Shown: positions 11,263-21,586 of the stretch, in pieces
Layout of the letters: each line of letters begins with the position of its first letter
Numbering within the stretch: position 1 is the stretch's first letter
Source: Paramacrobiotus metropolitanus
Taxonomy: Eukaryota; Tardigrada; Eutardigrada; Parachela; Macrobiotidae
Direction: 5' to 3'
Length of the DNA stretch: 64,000 nucleotides
Assembly: GCF_019649055.1 (NCBI RefSeq)
Contig: NW_026570227.1
Location: 2,418,001-2,482,000, forward strand
Translations under genes and position numbers: made by a program
The notes under the pieces: generated by a model
What the model was told of the DNA's origin: nothing
The model's database searches: none
The model's input: only the letters and a program-made list of their open reading frames with translations

Positions 11263-12456
11263 ATGGGACCGCCGTCTATACGTGGCAGTTCGAATCGTGG
11301 ACGTGGACGCGGACGACCTCGAGGAACCAGCCGTGCCAGTTCCAGTAGGCCGGGCGTTAACACCCGCAGCATACCTAATAATACCGGAACAACTAAAAAG
11401 AAATCGGTAGCAGATGAACTCGCTCAGTTGAAGAAACAAATCGCAGACCTTTCGGCTTCTGTTGCTACAGTAATCCCTGCAACAGATCAAAGTACCCGTT
11501 CATTTTCACCAGCAACGCGCCGGGTTCGAATTCATGATGCCGGGAAATCCGACTTACCACATTCACAAGACCAACACCTTTCCCCAGTTTCAGAGCCAGG
11601 TAAAGATTTCACTTTAGACGGCACTAAAGGCATTGACTTTAGTAGTAATAATACTACTGCCGCTCTTAACCGTAAGGCCGTTGTTATCCTGGAATCGTTG
11701 CCGGAAAACGTTAAGACTTTATTACCACCGGTTGATGATAATGCGCTCCTGTTCAAGTTATTCAGTAAAAAGGAATTCGTGAATCTTAACGACCTTTTAT
11801 TGAACAACCGCACCCCGCATGCTTCCTCCAGTTCCAAGAGCAATGCCTCAAAAATTGAGCAGATTCGCGATCACCACCAGTGGTCGAGAGCTTTTAATGT
11901 GCTGAAGATGTACCGTTGCGCCATATACCCGGAACTGTGGCTACCGATGACCAAGTATATGGACCACATCGCCCAAATTGCGGCGCCTAAAGGAATTACA
12001 CCTGAACAGTGGCTTGCTTATGACCGCCAGTTCCGTTTAGCGATTTGTCGCAACCCAGACGACGCCATGCAGTGGTCTCGTAAAAATGATGACGCTTATG
12101 CTGAGTACTTGTCACAACCACTCGGGCTTGATTTTGATCAACCTGCAGTCGGTGTGGGCAAAACTATTATTCAGTGTTTTCACTGCCTTGAATACGGACA
12201 CATCCGGCCGGAATGTCCATTGCTGCGTAGTGCTACCAGCAATCGTCGGACTTCATGGGTTGGGCAGTCGTTTCTCAACTTCCCCGCCGGCAACGGGGGA
12301 CCTAAACCTGACGAAATCTGCCAGTTGTGGAATAAAGGACAATGTACTACCGGCTTGCTCTGCCGATACGGCCGCCAACATCGGTGTGCAAACTGCGGTC
12401 AACGCGAACATCGAGAGCCACAGTGCAAAGCGAAAGTGCACAGCAGTAATTCCTAA
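11263..12456 (+). CDS. Ngaro-type Gag-like protein with zinc fingers
   Basis: This is a 397-residue first ORF of the retrotransposon. The N-terminus is basic and Gly/Arg/Ser-rich (residues 1-40), followed by a short coiled-coil-like stretch (LAQLKKQIADLSASV). A CCHC knuckle, CFHCLEYGHIRPEC, lies near residues 305-318. A second Cys/His cluster near residues 349-392 contains CQLWNKGQC and CANCGQREHREPQC. That second cluster is typical of ORF1 in DIRS-order elements. The following RT frame overlaps its 3' end in another frame. Expected role: nucleic-acid binding and particle formation. The frame is intact. Confidence 0.85.
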   Translation: MGPPSIRGSSNRGRGRGRPRGTSRASSSRPGVNTRSIPNNTGTTKKKSVADELAQLKKQIADLSASVATVIPATDQSTRSFSPATRRVRIHDAGKSDLPHSQDQHLSPVSEPGKDFTLDGTKGIDFSSNNTTAALNRKAVVILESLPENVKTLLPPVDDNALLFKLFSKKEFVNLNDLLLNNRTPHASSSSKSNASKIEQIRDHHQWSRAFNVLKMYRCAIYPELWLPMTKYMDHIAQIAAPKGITPEQWLAYDRQFRLAICRNPDDAMQWSRKNDDAYAEYLSQPLGLDFDQPAVGVGKTIIQCFHCLEYGHIRPECPLLRSATSNRRTSWVGQSFLNFPAGNGGPKPDEICQLWNKGQCTTGLLCRYGRQHRCANCGQREHREPQCKAKVHSSNS

Positions 12457-14064
12457 AAATATCGCAACCCCGCTGAAGGCAGATGCATTCGCTCATTTCC
12501 TTAAAGAACATCCTGATCAACAGTTCGTATCATATTTACTGAACATCTTACGATATGGCGCCGACATTGGTTATCGTGGTCCGAAGCGTAGTATGCGCAC
12601 ACCAAATGCTGCATCTGCTCGTATTTATGCTACGCATCTTCAGTCGCAAATTGATTCAGAAGTGTCGCTATTACACTCTGTCGGTCCATTCAGCAGCCCG
12701 CCTTTTCCTACATTTGTTATAAATTCGCTCGGAGTAAGACCTAAACCGGATGGGAAATTTCGCATTCTCATGGATATGTCGCGCCCAGCCGGACACAGTG
12801 TGAACGATTATATTAGTAAAGAGGATTATTCCTTAGCTTTCTGCAATGTCGACGATGCTGTGAATATTCTCCTGCAATTGGGTAAAGGTGCTCTTATGTC
12901 TAAATTTGATATTCAGCATGCGTTGCGTTTTGTGCCAGTCAGACCGGCTATTGGTATCTGCTTGGCTACCAGTGCAATGACCTTTTTTACTTCGACATTG
13001 TTCTACCTTTCGGCTCGCGTTTTTCACCTTTTTTATTCTGTTTAATTTCGGATGCAGTTCATTTGGTGTTTGTGCATCTTACTGGGCATAAGTTCATGTT
13101 ACACTATGTTGATGATTTTTTCCTTGCAACACATTCTAATCAGCAACTCTGCTCTGAACTCATGGATAAATTCTCCGAACTTTGCGTTTCGCTAGGAGTT
13201 CCGCTTGCTACTAAAAAAACAGAAGGCCCGTCAACAAAACTAAAATTTCTCGGCATTGTACTTGATTCAGTTGCTCAGACTTTAAGCTTACCGCATGGCA
13301 AGTTGAACGATATCATTTTGCTATTTGGTGTGTGGAAACAAAAGACTGTTTGCAACCGTACTGAACTTCAAAGTTTGATCGGTTCCCTTATGTTCGCTTC
13401 TAAATGTGTACCTGTCGGACGACTCTTTACAAGACGGTTAATTGCAAGTTTGTCTCTGAGTAAGAGCACAACCGACTTTGAGATTGACCTCGACGACGAT
13501 TTCCAAAAAGACATTGACTGGTGGCTGGAATTCCTTCCTAAATGGAATGGCACTGCACAATTTTTAGAAATTAACTGGACACGCTGTGATGCGATCCAGT
13601 TGTTTACCGACGCATCAGCCACGCGCGGGTGTGGGGGCTATTTTAATGGTCACTGGTTTCGGTTACGCTGGCCAGTTTACATTAATGATGCACATTTTTC
13701 CATTGAGTGCTTAGAAATGATACCCATACTTGTCGCGTTGACATTATGGGGAGCACAACTGGTCGGTAAAAAAGTTATCTTTCATTGCGATAACCTCCGT
13801 GCTTCACAAGCTTGGGAAAGCTACAGGTCACGCAGCAGGATTGTTTTGGAATTAATGCGGCGCATGGTGGCCATTGCAGCACGGCTTAATTTCACTATGA
13901 CAATTAAGCACATATCGCGTATTAATAACAATATTGCTGACGCTTTATCGCGTTTTCAGATGGAGCGGTTTATCAGTCTAGCGCCAAATGCAGATTCCGT
14001 GCCGCAACTGGTATCCGAAAGTGTGCTTCTAGATCTGTACAATTATCACCTCATGCATCCTTAG
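12457..14064 (+). pseudogene. Reverse transcriptase and RNase H, one frameshift
   Basis: The RT starts in the frame open from 12086 (VRPKPDGKFRILMDMSRP, KFDIQHALRFVPVRP) and continues in another frame from about 12952 (WYLLGYQCNDLFYFD, LPFGSRFSP, then the catalytic YVDD at about 13101-13112). One missing base near 12949 explains the change of frame. RNase H follows, with the acidic residues in FTDAS, IECLE, HCDN and IADALSR (about 13600-13960). No aspartic protease or DDE integrase is seen, as expected for this order. Without the frameshift the order of motifs would be complete. Confidence 0.88.
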
Positions 14065-14090
14065 CATCTCTTGATATTGTTGTTGACAAT

Positions 14091-14998
14091 TTGCGCTTTA
14101 ATCATATAGCGCCTTCGTCGAGGAAAACTTATCGAAGTGGAATCAATAAATTCTTTGAGTTTTGTGTAAAATTCCGTTTATCCCTTTCTCGTATAACTCA
14201 GTCTACAGTCTCACGTTATATTGCGTATCTGTTTGAGAGAGGTCTACCTTATTCATCCGCGAAAGTTTATCTGTCAGCGGTTCTTAATTTACTTAAAGAA
14301 AGTGGTTCCACTTTTGACTCTAATTCACTTAGTTTAAGACATTGTCTTACTGGATATAAGCGTCTACGAGGTACAACGGTAGATCGCAGATTGCCAATCA
14401 CCATTGACCACATGCGAATCATTAAAATTAACATCGCTAATTCTCAGACGCTATCATCCTACGATAGGCGACTTTACTGGAGCATGTTTACCCTGTGCTT
14501 TTTTGGTTTCTTACGCATTGGCGAAATTATCCCGACAACTAGCACCCATTTTTTATTTTTATCCGATGTCTCACTATTCAGAGGGAAAGTGATCATTAAT
14601 CTGCGATCATCGAAATGCGACCAATTTCATGAAGGATGCCGAATTTCTCTGCTAGCCACCGGGCGATCGGTCTGCGCAGTACGGGCATTGCGACAATATT
14701 TAACACTGAGAAAAAGTCTAAAATATTCGCACACCGCGCTTTGTTCGTTTCCTCAAACGGTTTGCCTGTATCCAGATCAGCTTTTGTTCGCATGCTGACT
14801 TCAGCATTAAGTGGAGTTTCGAACATCCATTTATACACACCGCACAGTTTTAGGATCGGAGCAGCCTCTTGCGCAGCTGCTAACGCTACTTCGCTTGAAG
14901 ATATTCAGCGTGCTGGTCGCTGGACATCAAATGCAAATGCTTCGTACATTCGCACGGACGTTCCTCTGACTGGCATATCCCTTTATCCCAAGGATTAA
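14091..14998 (+). pseudogene. Tyrosine recombinase of the retrotransposon, one frameshift
   Basis: The N-terminal SAM-like core-binding domain (SSRKTYRSGINKFFEFC) is followed by the catalytic domain. The first Arg lies in FLRIGEI (about 14510), the Lys in SSKCDQ, HxxR in PHSFRIGAAS (about 14845), then GRW and the nucleophile Tyr in ASYIRTD (about 14945). The frame changes between about 14705 and 14745, within a run of A, so this copy would be truncated before the HxxR and Tyr motifs. In Ngaro/DIRS elements the enzyme integrates the circular cDNA. Here the TTAATGTA junctions are its likely crossover sites. Confidence 0.9.
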
Positions 14999-15014
14999 TT
15001 TGGGGCCGTTGTTT

Positions 15015-15212
15015 GGGGAGGTTCGGCTTGCACGGGATCGGTCTGATAGCCAGCTCCCGCACACCCGGCCGCGGGCATTCGGGGCTGCTACTCAGAAAGG
15101 CTGAGTGCACGGGATGTACCTCAGTGACCGCTTCCCATACAACCGGCATCTCAAAACCCCAAAAGTCATTTTGTTCACCTGGTTCACTACTAGCGAAATG
15201 GAAATTAATGTA
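15015..15212 (+). repeat. Split direct repeat B1
   Basis: Begins GGGGAGGTTCGGCTTGCACG and is nearly identical to B2, with a small indel near CTCAAAACCCC against CTCAAAAACGCCC. It abuts A2 at the sequence TTAATGTA|TAATTAAATC. Confidence 0.93.
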
Positions 15213-15423
15213 TAATTAAATCATTGTATTTAATTATGGTTAATTTCCATGAGCGGAAGTTGTATAGAAGTACTGCATATATACAATCCCGGTGCCTGTC
15301 ACCTTAGTAACAGTTACCTCGCTGGTTTAATCAGAAATGTCTCATTATGCAAGCGATTGGTTTTCAAAGTTTCTTCCAGCTGCGGCTGCATTTGTCATTT
15401 TGATGCTTAAACTGAATTGTTCT
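15213..15423 (+). repeat. Split direct repeat A2
   Basis: A near-exact copy of A1 (10943-11154). About 65 bp of unique GC-rich sequence separates it from B2. Confidence 0.95.
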
Positions 15424-15488
15424 CCCGTCCCGCCCGCCCTTTGCGCGGAGGCTTTGTCAAGCGGTGTCTGCTTTACTTGTTAAATAAA

Positions 15489-15688
15489 GGGGAGGTTCGG
15501 CTTGCACGGGATCGGTCTGATAGCCAGCTCCCGCACACCCGGCCGCGGGCATTCGGGGCTGCTACTCAGAAAGGCTGAGTGCACGGGATGTACCTCAGTG
15601 ACCGCTTCCCATACAACCGGCATCTCAAAAACGCCCAAAAGTCATTTTGTTCACCTGGTTCACTACTAGCGAAATGGAAATTAATGTA
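15489..15688 (+). repeat. Split direct repeat B2, right end of the element
   Basis: A near-exact copy of B1. It ends TTAATGTA, after which host intron sequence (CGGTAATTATT) resumes. Confidence 0.93.
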
Positions 15689-16039
15689 CGGTAATTATTA
15701 TTTACTACATGGACGGCAACACCGGACCTCTGCAGTTACTGTCGGTACAATTTTTGACTAGTATTCACTGTTTTCCAGTTTATGAAGAAGGGATGTCCGT
15801 GGAAGTTCTCCTTCGTTTGAGTTCTAAAGAACCGTGGAAATGGCATCCCGGAGAACTACTGATGACCGATTTCTCGGTTTATCTCGACAGTTACCGCATC
15901 GTTAGAGTTCGAGTGTATGCCACTTCGACTCTAATCGTACTCCCTGAAAATCGCATTCGCCGAATGCCTGTCCACTGCCTCATATCAGGAAAAGCTTAAT
16001 TTGTATAACCAAATAGACACGACATGGAGTTATGTGAGT

Positions 16040-17339
16040 CGACAAACCGCGAAATCGTTGTAGGGTAATATTTGTTGTTTTGTACTGAAAACCACTTATA
16101 CAGCATACTCGTGTTAATTTTTGTTTGTTACTTATTAAAAGTCGCTTCGAGAATTACCAAACTAATGTGCATAGTGAAGACTGAAGCCATACAGAAATTG
16201 ATTTCTGGTTTGTTGGAGAACAGAAATGTTGCTGTAACAATGCTCATCAAATTACTTAAGGGATGCGACCCGGTATATTGTACCAAATTGGCAGTGCATG
16301 CACGAAAACTCACTTTCGCGCAGTCCCTTACACTGTTGCATATTGTGTTATCATTGTTATGAGAATCTCTAACCAAAAGATTTGTATAGGTTGCCGTGTG
16401 CGCGCAAAATCCGGTTCTGCCGTTGCGGCAGTGATGGTGTTCAAAAGTTAAAACGCGTTCAGGTGTACGAAAAGTCTCAGTATAAACCGATCACTTTCAT
16501 ATTATGCACAAAAACTCACATCGGCATGAAAATCGTTTTTAAACCGAACCGAGTTTCCACCATGTTTTTGAAATTTTGAAATGACTTTCGATGATTTCAA
16601 AATTTAGTTCGGTGTACAAACGGTCCTCATGCTAAGGTGCGCCTTTACTCAAAATTTGAAGAAAATCGATAATAATGAGACTTTTAGGTACACCGCTGCG
16701 CGTTAAACTTTTAGATTATAGTACTTCAGCTATATCTGTCTCCTCAACCAGATGCTGCTCACGCAAATGGTTTTATCGCCCATGTATACAAATCATTTGG
16801 CTATAGAATGGCATAAAACAATGCAAAAAAGATTTTGGGACTCCAAAGCGAAAGTTTTCATGCATGTACTGATGTACATATGTAGCCGTACAAATGAGAT
16901 CTGTAGTGAAGATGTACATCTCATTGGTGCTAGTTCAACCGGAAACATCTGAATGTGTACTTGTACGAAATGACCAGTTCTAACGTGGATTTTCTAGACT
17001 TCTGAGACTGTCTGAATGTTCTGAAATCATTCTTGTTCTTGCCCTTGCCCTTGCTCTTCCCCAATGACTTTTCGGCTGATTAAAAATGTTTGTGCACTTT
17101 GACAATCGCGCCGGTATCGGTTAACATGTTCGCAATTGCATAACTGACTTTTGGGTAATTCGCTAACTCGTAACATCAGCGACGGTCACCGACGAACCAT
17201 CAAACCTCGTTTTATCGTGGTACGGGTGGATTAACCCACTCCACTAGTGGCAGCTTAGAAGTTGCCGTTGCAATACACTAATTAGGTGCGATGTACCTGT
17301 CGCTTTCCTTAACTGCAGCAGTGTGCAATTTTGTTGCAG
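16040..17339. other. Intron 2 of pseudogene C
   Basis: AT-rich, with no recognisable coding or transposon signature. It contains a short repeat of CTTGCCCTTGCCCTTGCTCTTCC type near 17035. Confidence 0.4.
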
Positions 17340-18569
17340 AAAGGTGTCTTGAATGAGAGTGACCTTTTGGAAAATCGGTTGTGGTTACCAGAGCCGCAGA
17401 TGCACGCCAATCGTACCTTACAGCCGACAAAGCAATTTTTGGCTAGATTGAAGATGCACATAAGAATAACGAAACGCCGGAAAAATTCCCTCGCGGAAAT
17501 AATAAGCAGCATCCAGCATCTGCCCGTTGAAATTATGGCAGAAATATTCGGCTGTCAGGAGACGCGCAGTCACAGCGTTCTTCGTAGCGTATGCAGCAGC
17601 TGGAATATACTTCTCACATCGCTGCCGGTTGTAAACCGCTTGCTGTGTTTCCGCAGCTCATTTGGTTATGCGGACGCGGCGTGCCTGTTGGCTTGTTGGA
17701 GACCGATGATCGTGTTCACTCGCTACACAGTTATCGGTTACCCGAACGGCAGAAGAACAATCGATTGACGGTTTTTACAGCATGTTATGATCGCCGGGAA
17801 TTATCCCCGTCCCACTACCATACTGCTGTCTAATATTTGTAGGAAACTGTATGAGCACAATCCATCCATGAAAACTGTTCGCTTGCAACCCAGAGGATTA
17901 ATGATGGCATTCTTTACGGAGTTATCAACGCTTGCGTCGGTGGGAAAGACGTTGGGTATCAGAAACTGCAGCGTCAGCGACGAGTACTACAGCAACAACG
18001 AAGGAATGCTGGAGACGTTCACACCAGGATGTGACAGGTGGGCGGTGCAACTGCAGCTTTCGGAGGCGCGAATCAAAACTCTCGATGACTATGAAGTGTG
18101 GTGGAATTTGGTAGATAACAGCTGTCCGACGCTGACGGTCGAGGAGCTCCATTCCTGATCCGACTGGACTATGTGCTGGCGGCTGTTTGATACAAGAACG
18201 GTGGACGCAGCAAGTTTCCATCACCAAAGCCGGCTTATTCCCACCGTAAGAAGTCTGCGAAAGTTTGTACATAGTTAACGTTGAAGTGACTATCGGTGCC
18301 TATTCGCTTGCCGCTTTGTGTTTACAACATTTCATTCGCATCCACCATTTTATTGTCAGGTACTGCATGAATTTCAACGGATAGATCCACGTGCTGGAAA
18401 TTCTTATGACCAGGTATCTTGGGAACAATGGAAAATGATTGATCTGGATTTGGCGAGGCTGAGCAGGCTTACTTTGTTTGCTTTACGCACTGTACAGTTG
18501 CTGCCTACAAGTAACCTTTGTATCAATGTAACTGTGGAAGTTCATGTGAAGTTTGCATATTTAATGTAA

Positions 18570-19169
18570 CCATGTTTGTACCGTATTTATTGCAAAATAG
18601 TCGCTAGTAGTCAGTTCGGGGTTTTGTATTCCGTGTATTCATTACAGTTTTCGTATGCTGCTTTGTCCACATGTGTTTTATCATGAGCGGCAGTTTACAG
18701 GCAGTTTACCTCGAAACTTGACGACGGTTATGTTTCTGCAGACAACGGCTTCCATTAACGACTGCATAAACCTTTGCGCTACAGAACGTTAAAATCACTG
18801 AAATATCTCGTTAAGTGTGTTATTATTTTTTGCACGCTGGCATTTTAGAGATTTATTTTCGTCTTTTAGCAGCTTATTGTGCGCCGACGCGCCGTTATAT
18901 GTATATCGAGCAAATCGAATAAAATTATCAACGATACCGCCAACAACAACTGTTTTCCCGACTTATACAGTAACAGAAGAACAACCTAAGTAAAGATGTA
19001 AACCATTAAACTCTTTTCCGTGCATGAGTGCCGGCTGCAACGCGCTTGACTTGTGTAGCATCGCCTGTTTCAGTCTTAGATTTGTGTGGTTAATTCGACG
19101 AACAACGTGGTCCAGCTTTGAACAGTGTTGACAATCCATTTAGCAGCAAATTTTGAAATGTTAACACGT
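18570..19169. other. Intergenic, 3' side of pseudogene C
   Basis: No gene or repeat recognised. Confidence 0.4.
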
Positions 19170-19177
19170 TTCAAGCG

Positions 19178-21408
19178 GGTCGGCCTACTTTACCTTTGCC
19201 GCCCCTTTGCCTTTTCACTTTACCTTTTTCAAGTTTACCTTTACCTTTGCCTTTGCCGCCATGAATACCTTTACCGTCTCAATTTACCGTTGAAAAATGT
19301 CGTTCGAAAAACCTTTACCGTTAATTAACCGTGGAAAAATAAATTACCGTCGACACTTTGCCGTTTCTAAAATTTCGCACCACTATTTGTGTGGTATATG
19401 TACGACCTTCGTATATATGTACGACCTGTATATATATATACGACCTGGTCGCGTGTAGTCCTTAATTTAATTCCAGACTCATTTGGTTAACGATATGTGC
19501 TCCGTACAAATGCCCCGTACAAATGCACGTATATACCCCGTATTGTACACATGCACGTAGCAGGCAGTACGCATACTGGCTGCTTACGGTTAACATAAAG
19601 TGTTAAATAGAAAGGATGCGCACAGTCAAAACGCGGACTTACATCGAGTATCTGCGACTTACATCGAAGCGAAAAATAGGCGTACCAAGTCTCAATTGGC
19701 TGGGCTTCGTTGTAAGTCGCTTTTCGCTCGATGTCTGTCGGTGGGCGTCGACGAAAACCGTTACCAACATGGGCGTACCTTGTAACGGGTCTAAGCGACG
19801 CCCAGCGACTTACAAACTTCGTGTTTCTGCGATCTTGATTGGTGGGTCTGCATTTTGAGTTAGATCGAGGCTGCCCACCGCCAATAGCAAAATTCCAAAC
19901 CACGTGATCGTTTCTCTGTACTTTGAGCTTACGGCGACGGTTAAACGATAAAATGGTAGGGCTTTATATCTTTTTTTGAGTTTTGGTTCTTTCCTTCTTG
20001 TTTGTTTTTGAATTTAGGATTGTAAAAACTGATAATTTTTGTGGCATTACTGATGCATCTATAGTGCAGGGATGCCTGCATTTTGGGAATCCAGATTGGA
20101 CTGCGCAAGATCAGTGTTGGGCCAGGTGCGCCCCTGTTTACTGATTACTTGTTGTATGATAATTGCTCAATTTATTTTTGATCCCATTACAGCTGACTAG
20201 CGTATTACAAATTGATTTCGACTTGCCAAAAGGTTCACAAATTCTTGTGGCTGTCTCTAACAATTTGTGGTATACTTGTCATGTAGACCTGTATCGCAGG
20301 GAACCCTGCGCGCTGGCTACCCAGCTGCTGGTGCTGTTTACAATACACCCCGTTCTGTGCTTGATTTCTTAATCTAATTTAATATCCGAACTTCGACTAA
20401 TACTGCTGGACAGCCTTCCATCGTAAGTCAGAAATTATTTTTTGATACCATGTTAATTTAACGAAGTATGAGTTGAATGATTTGTTGGTCGCATAAATTT
20501 AATTTAATTTATTTTAATTTCTGATTTTTCGTCTGTATTTTACGAAAGAAGATTGTATACTTGTTTAACATTGTGGCGGGGTTCCCGCTTTGGTCTGGCT
20601 ACCCAGAAGTATTGTTAACCGCAGTCTTTTTATTCATTTTTAACTGAAAAGAATATTGCGCAGCAATACTCAAGTGCATCTTGCTTTGATACTTTTCAAC
20701 AGGTTATATTTTTAGAAATTCAAATGTGGTGATACAATTTAGTAGCATAATGTCTGCACGCATAATGTCAGTCTGTATGTCATAACAGTTATGCGCATGC
20801 GGTCGAGTTTAGCCCGTACATACATACATGCAAGACGTGTAAAAGGGCGCGGTTTTGCGTTCGATGTCTGTATGTCAAGGGTAAAAAACGTTGTAAGTCC
20901 GCGTTTGAACTTTGCGCATTTTATATAATGTACGTAACATTAAACATACATACTGCAATTCTTCACAATTTGGCTATTCGCACCACCTTTGGGTCCTTCA
21001 TAAAATGAGCTTCAGTTCACCTTTTGACTGTTGCCACCGCGTTTGAACACCTATTTGGCTTAGTTCTGATCCTTCATCGTCACTCTCATCATCGCCTGAC
21101 ATATGATTTAAATTATCTTGGGATGGTAACGGGAAATAGTAACGGTATTGGTTCCGCATTTTTTTTTGTATCAGATAAGTATATGAGTATAAAATAAGCA
21201 AGAAGTTTTAGAAACGGCAAAGTGTCGACGGTAATTTATTTGTCAACGGTTAATTAACGGTAAAGGCATTTTGAGCGGCATTTTTCAACGCTAAATTGAG
21301 ACGGTAAAGGTATTCACGGCGGCAAAGGCAAAGGTAAACGTAAACTTGAAAAAGGTAAAGTGAAAAGGCAAAGGCAAAGGGGCGGCAAAGGTAAAGTAGG
21401 CCGACCCC
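19178..21408. mobile_element. 2.2 kb DNA element with long inverted repeats and 8-bp target duplication
   Basis: The first 190 bp or so (GGTCGGCCTACTTTACC, then runs of TTTACCTTTGCC) and the last 200 bp are inverted copies. A weaker inverted match continues inward (CGCGGACTTACA near 19632 against TGTAAGTCCGCG near 20895). The sequence TTCAAGCG flanks both ends (19170-19177 and 21409-21416) and looks like an 8-bp target-site duplication. No transposase frame is recognised, so it is probably non-autonomous. An 8-bp duplication fits hAT- or Merlin-like elements, but the superfamily is not settled. It lies just upstream of pseudogene E. Confidence 0.8.
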
Positions 21409-21586
21409 TTCAAGCGGAGAACTTGTTCTAACTTGCCGTTGTTGCAACAAATTAACTTTCTGCTGCCTGGGTGATATGAATCGCAAATCGGTACATATAC
21501 AGAGCGGATGTTTTTATAAGTACAGTAATAAAACAAATTAGGCGCAGTATGATTTTCGGGGAGGAAATTTGCGAAGAAACCCGTCA

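Larger units (their letters stand above)
10943..15688 (+). mobile_element. Ngaro/PAT-type tyrosine-recombinase retrotransposon
   Basis: This element has the split direct repeat layout A1 - coding - B1 - A2 - B2, which is characteristic of Ngaro and PAT members of the DIRS order. A1 is 10943-11154, B1 15015-15212, A2 15213-15423 and B2 15489-15688. It encodes a Gag with zinc fingers, a reverse transcriptase with RNase H, and a tyrosine recombinase in place of a DDE integrase. Flank and repeat junctions share TTAATGTA at 10935-10942, 15205-15212 and 15681-15688. This fits recombinase insertion of a circular intermediate without a target duplication. It lies in intron 1 of pseudogene C on the same strand. 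Both pol-type frames carry a single frameshift, so this copy is probably not autonomous, but the repeats are nearly identical and it is therefore young. Confidence 0.93.
10477..18569 (+). pseudogene. Gene C: broken tandem-Agenet-like F-box gene
   Basis: This is the plus-strand partner of gene B and its closest relative here. Exon 1 is about 10477-10753 (GFIVDFGFPGKPLKKWISL, donor AAAAG|GTATGT). Exon 2 runs from an acceptor near 15777 to about 16035 (donor TAT|GTGAGT). Exon 3 is 17340-18245 and exon 4 is 18360-18569. Splice phases match those of B. Four lesions are seen: TAA at 10684; a frameshift in exon 2 between about 15920 and 15983; TGA at 17766, where B has Gly; and TGA at 18156, where B has Leu. 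Exon 3 still keeps its frame over 302 codons apart from the two stops. A complete retrotransposon (10943-15688) fills intron 1. Exon 4 is intact and starts VLHEFQRIDPR. Confidence 0.85.

Noticed and set aside
11510-11540. tRNA-like GGGTTCGAATTC
   Set aside because: It lies inside the Gag frame and no cloverleaf can be formed around it. The similar GGGTTCGACTC at 4675 also lacks one.
17766-18158. Selenocysteine or readthrough at the two TGA codons of gene C
   Set aside because: The aligned residues in gene B are Gly and Leu, and C also has a TAA and a frameshift, so simple decay is the better explanation.
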